Below the pieces are notes generated by a model that made no database searches, was not told the origin of the DNA, and was given only the letters and a program-made list of their open reading frames with translations. From positions 1 through 6,119 of the forward strand of contig JARIEH010000288.1 of assembly GCA_029256865.1 (NCBI GenBank): a stretch of 6,119 bases of DNA, written 5' to 3'. The DNA is from Psychrobacter sp. Lineage in GTDB: Bacteria > Pseudomonadota > Gammaproteobacteria > Pseudomonadales > Moraxellaceae. The translations under genes were made by a program, and so were the position numbers. The stretch's first letter is position 1, and each line of letters begins with the position of its first letter. This document shows positions 5,290 through 6,119 of the stretch, in pieces.

Positions 5290-6119
5290 ATGAATCCAGT
5301 AGATCAGTTCACCCCAAAAGAGCCCATTTTATTTAAACCGAGCGATTTACTTGCGTCTGAATATCTTGCGCAGTCAAGTGATGAGCTGTATGCGCGTATC
5401 TCACCGCTATATAGTGTGGATGAAGATCGCTGGCTCACCGAACTGCTGCCCTTGGCTAAGCCTACCGATAAAGAGCGAGACGATGCCAGCGAGCAGACGC
5501 GTAAATTGGTAGAGCATGTACGCAGTGATGGCAAAGCCGTGAAGATGGTCGATTCGTTATTGCTTGAATATAGCCTTGATACTCAAGAGGGTATCTTGCT
5601 TATGAGCTTAGCGGAAGCTTTGATTCGTGTGCCAGACAGTTATACTGCTGATGCCCTTATCCGCGACAAAATGAGTGTCGCTGATTGGAAAAAACACTTA
5701 AAAGATGATAATAATTTTATCGTCAACGCTTCGACTTGGGGCATGATGATGACGGGGCGTGTGGTCAGTATTGACAGTAGTACCACAGCGTCTGGATTTT
5801 TGGATCGTATGACCAAAAGAATGGGCGAGCCGATGATTCGTGCAGCGATGCAAAAAGCCATGCGTATCATGGGTCATCAATTTGTACTAGGTGAAACCAT
5901 TGAGGAGGCGAATAAAAACAGCCAGCCATACCGAAACAAAGGCTATACCTATTCGTTTGATATGCTTGGTGAGGCAGCCGTTACCAATAAAGACGCTGAA
6001 AAATACTTCAATGACTATCTGCATGCGATTAAGTCGACTGCCAACGTCAAAGTCAAAGAAGGCATGCCTAAGCCATCAGTCTCTATCAAGCTCTCTGCGT
6101 TGCATCCGCGTTATGAAGC
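5290..6119 (+). CDS. putA: Proline dehydrogenase PutA, N-terminal part (cut by window end)
   Basis: 276 codons plus two bases; the reading frame is open at the window end. The residues match the PutA proline dehydrogenase region: EGILLMSLAEALIRVPD (100-116) and DALIRDKMS (121-129) of the alpha domain, NASTWGMMMTGRVV (146-159), GEPMIRAAMQKAMRIMGHQF (179-198), then the start of the FAD-binding barrel with YSFDMLGEAA (221-230) and SIKLSALHPRY (265-275). K267 corresponds to E. coli K329, a substrate-site lysine. PutA oxidises proline to pyrroline-5-carboxylate with FAD, and in the bifunctional form on to glutamate; the second domain would lie beyond the window. The protein starts about 60 residues later than E. 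coli PutA and lacks the ribbon-helix-helix repressor domain. The start is firm: GGAG (5281-5284) lies 5 bases before the ATG and an in-frame TGA lies at 5257-5259. Confidence 0.95.
   Translation, partial: MNPVDQFTPKEPILFKPSDLLASEYLAQSSDELYARISPLYSVDEDRWLTELLPLAKPTDKERDDASEQTRKLVEHVRSDGKAVKMVDSLLLEYSLDTQEGILLMSLAEALIRVPDSYTADALIRDKMSVADWKKHLKDDNNFIVNASTWGMMMTGRVVSIDSSTTASGFLDRMTKRMGEPMIRAAMQKAMRIMGHQFVLGETIEEANKNSQPYRNKGYTYSFDMLGEAAVTNKDAEKYFNDYLHAIKSTANVKVKEGMPKPSVSIKLSALHPRYE

Noticed and set aside
5304..5880. Minus-strand frames inside putA (5304-5534, 5640-5870, 5698-5880)
   Set aside because: The plus strand encodes well-conserved PutA sequence throughout, so these are shadows.

Overview
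The window looks like ordinary chromosome from a Gram-negative gammaproteobacterium. A Tol-Pal operon implies an outer membrane, and the protein sequences and moderately AT-rich spacers look most like Moraxellaceae, probably Psychrobacter. The genus is an impression from sequence feel, not from a search. No insertion sequence, phage gene, tRNA, rRNA or CRISPR array was seen.

Layout. Positions 1-2817 (minus strand, read right to left) carry tolQ, tolR, tolA and the first 116 codons of tolB. tolQ and tolR overlap by 4 bases. tolA follows after 97 bases and tolB after 150 bases, and the tolA-tolB gap contains a good sigma70-like promoter for tolB. Positions 2818-3238 form a divergent regulatory gap. 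Positions 3239-4534 (plus strand) encode an AzgA-type NCS2 purine-base permease, closed by a strong Rho-independent terminator at 4583-4616. Positions 4617-5289 hold no convincing gene but are rich in inverted repeats. From 5290 to the window end runs the N-terminal part of putA (plus strand), a proline dehydrogenase of the PutA family that starts without the ribbon-helix-helix DNA-binding domain seen in E. coli PutA.

How the genes relate. TolQ and TolR form the proton-driven stator in the inner membrane, TolA is the tether crossing the periplasm, and TolB is the periplasmic partner that hands over to Pal (pal would lie beyond position 1). Together they constrict the outer membrane during division and support lipid homeostasis. 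The permease and putA are separate scavenging functions for purine bases and proline. They have their own signals and no visible functional link to tol.

No undescribed multi-gene system is visible. The parts most worth a second look are non-coding: the long leader of putA, with nested and mutually exclusive hairpins and palindromes, and a TGACGTC inverted repeat placed like an operator on the permease promoter. The TolA tether is also unusual, being rich in Ser/Asn/Gln rather than Ala/Lys.
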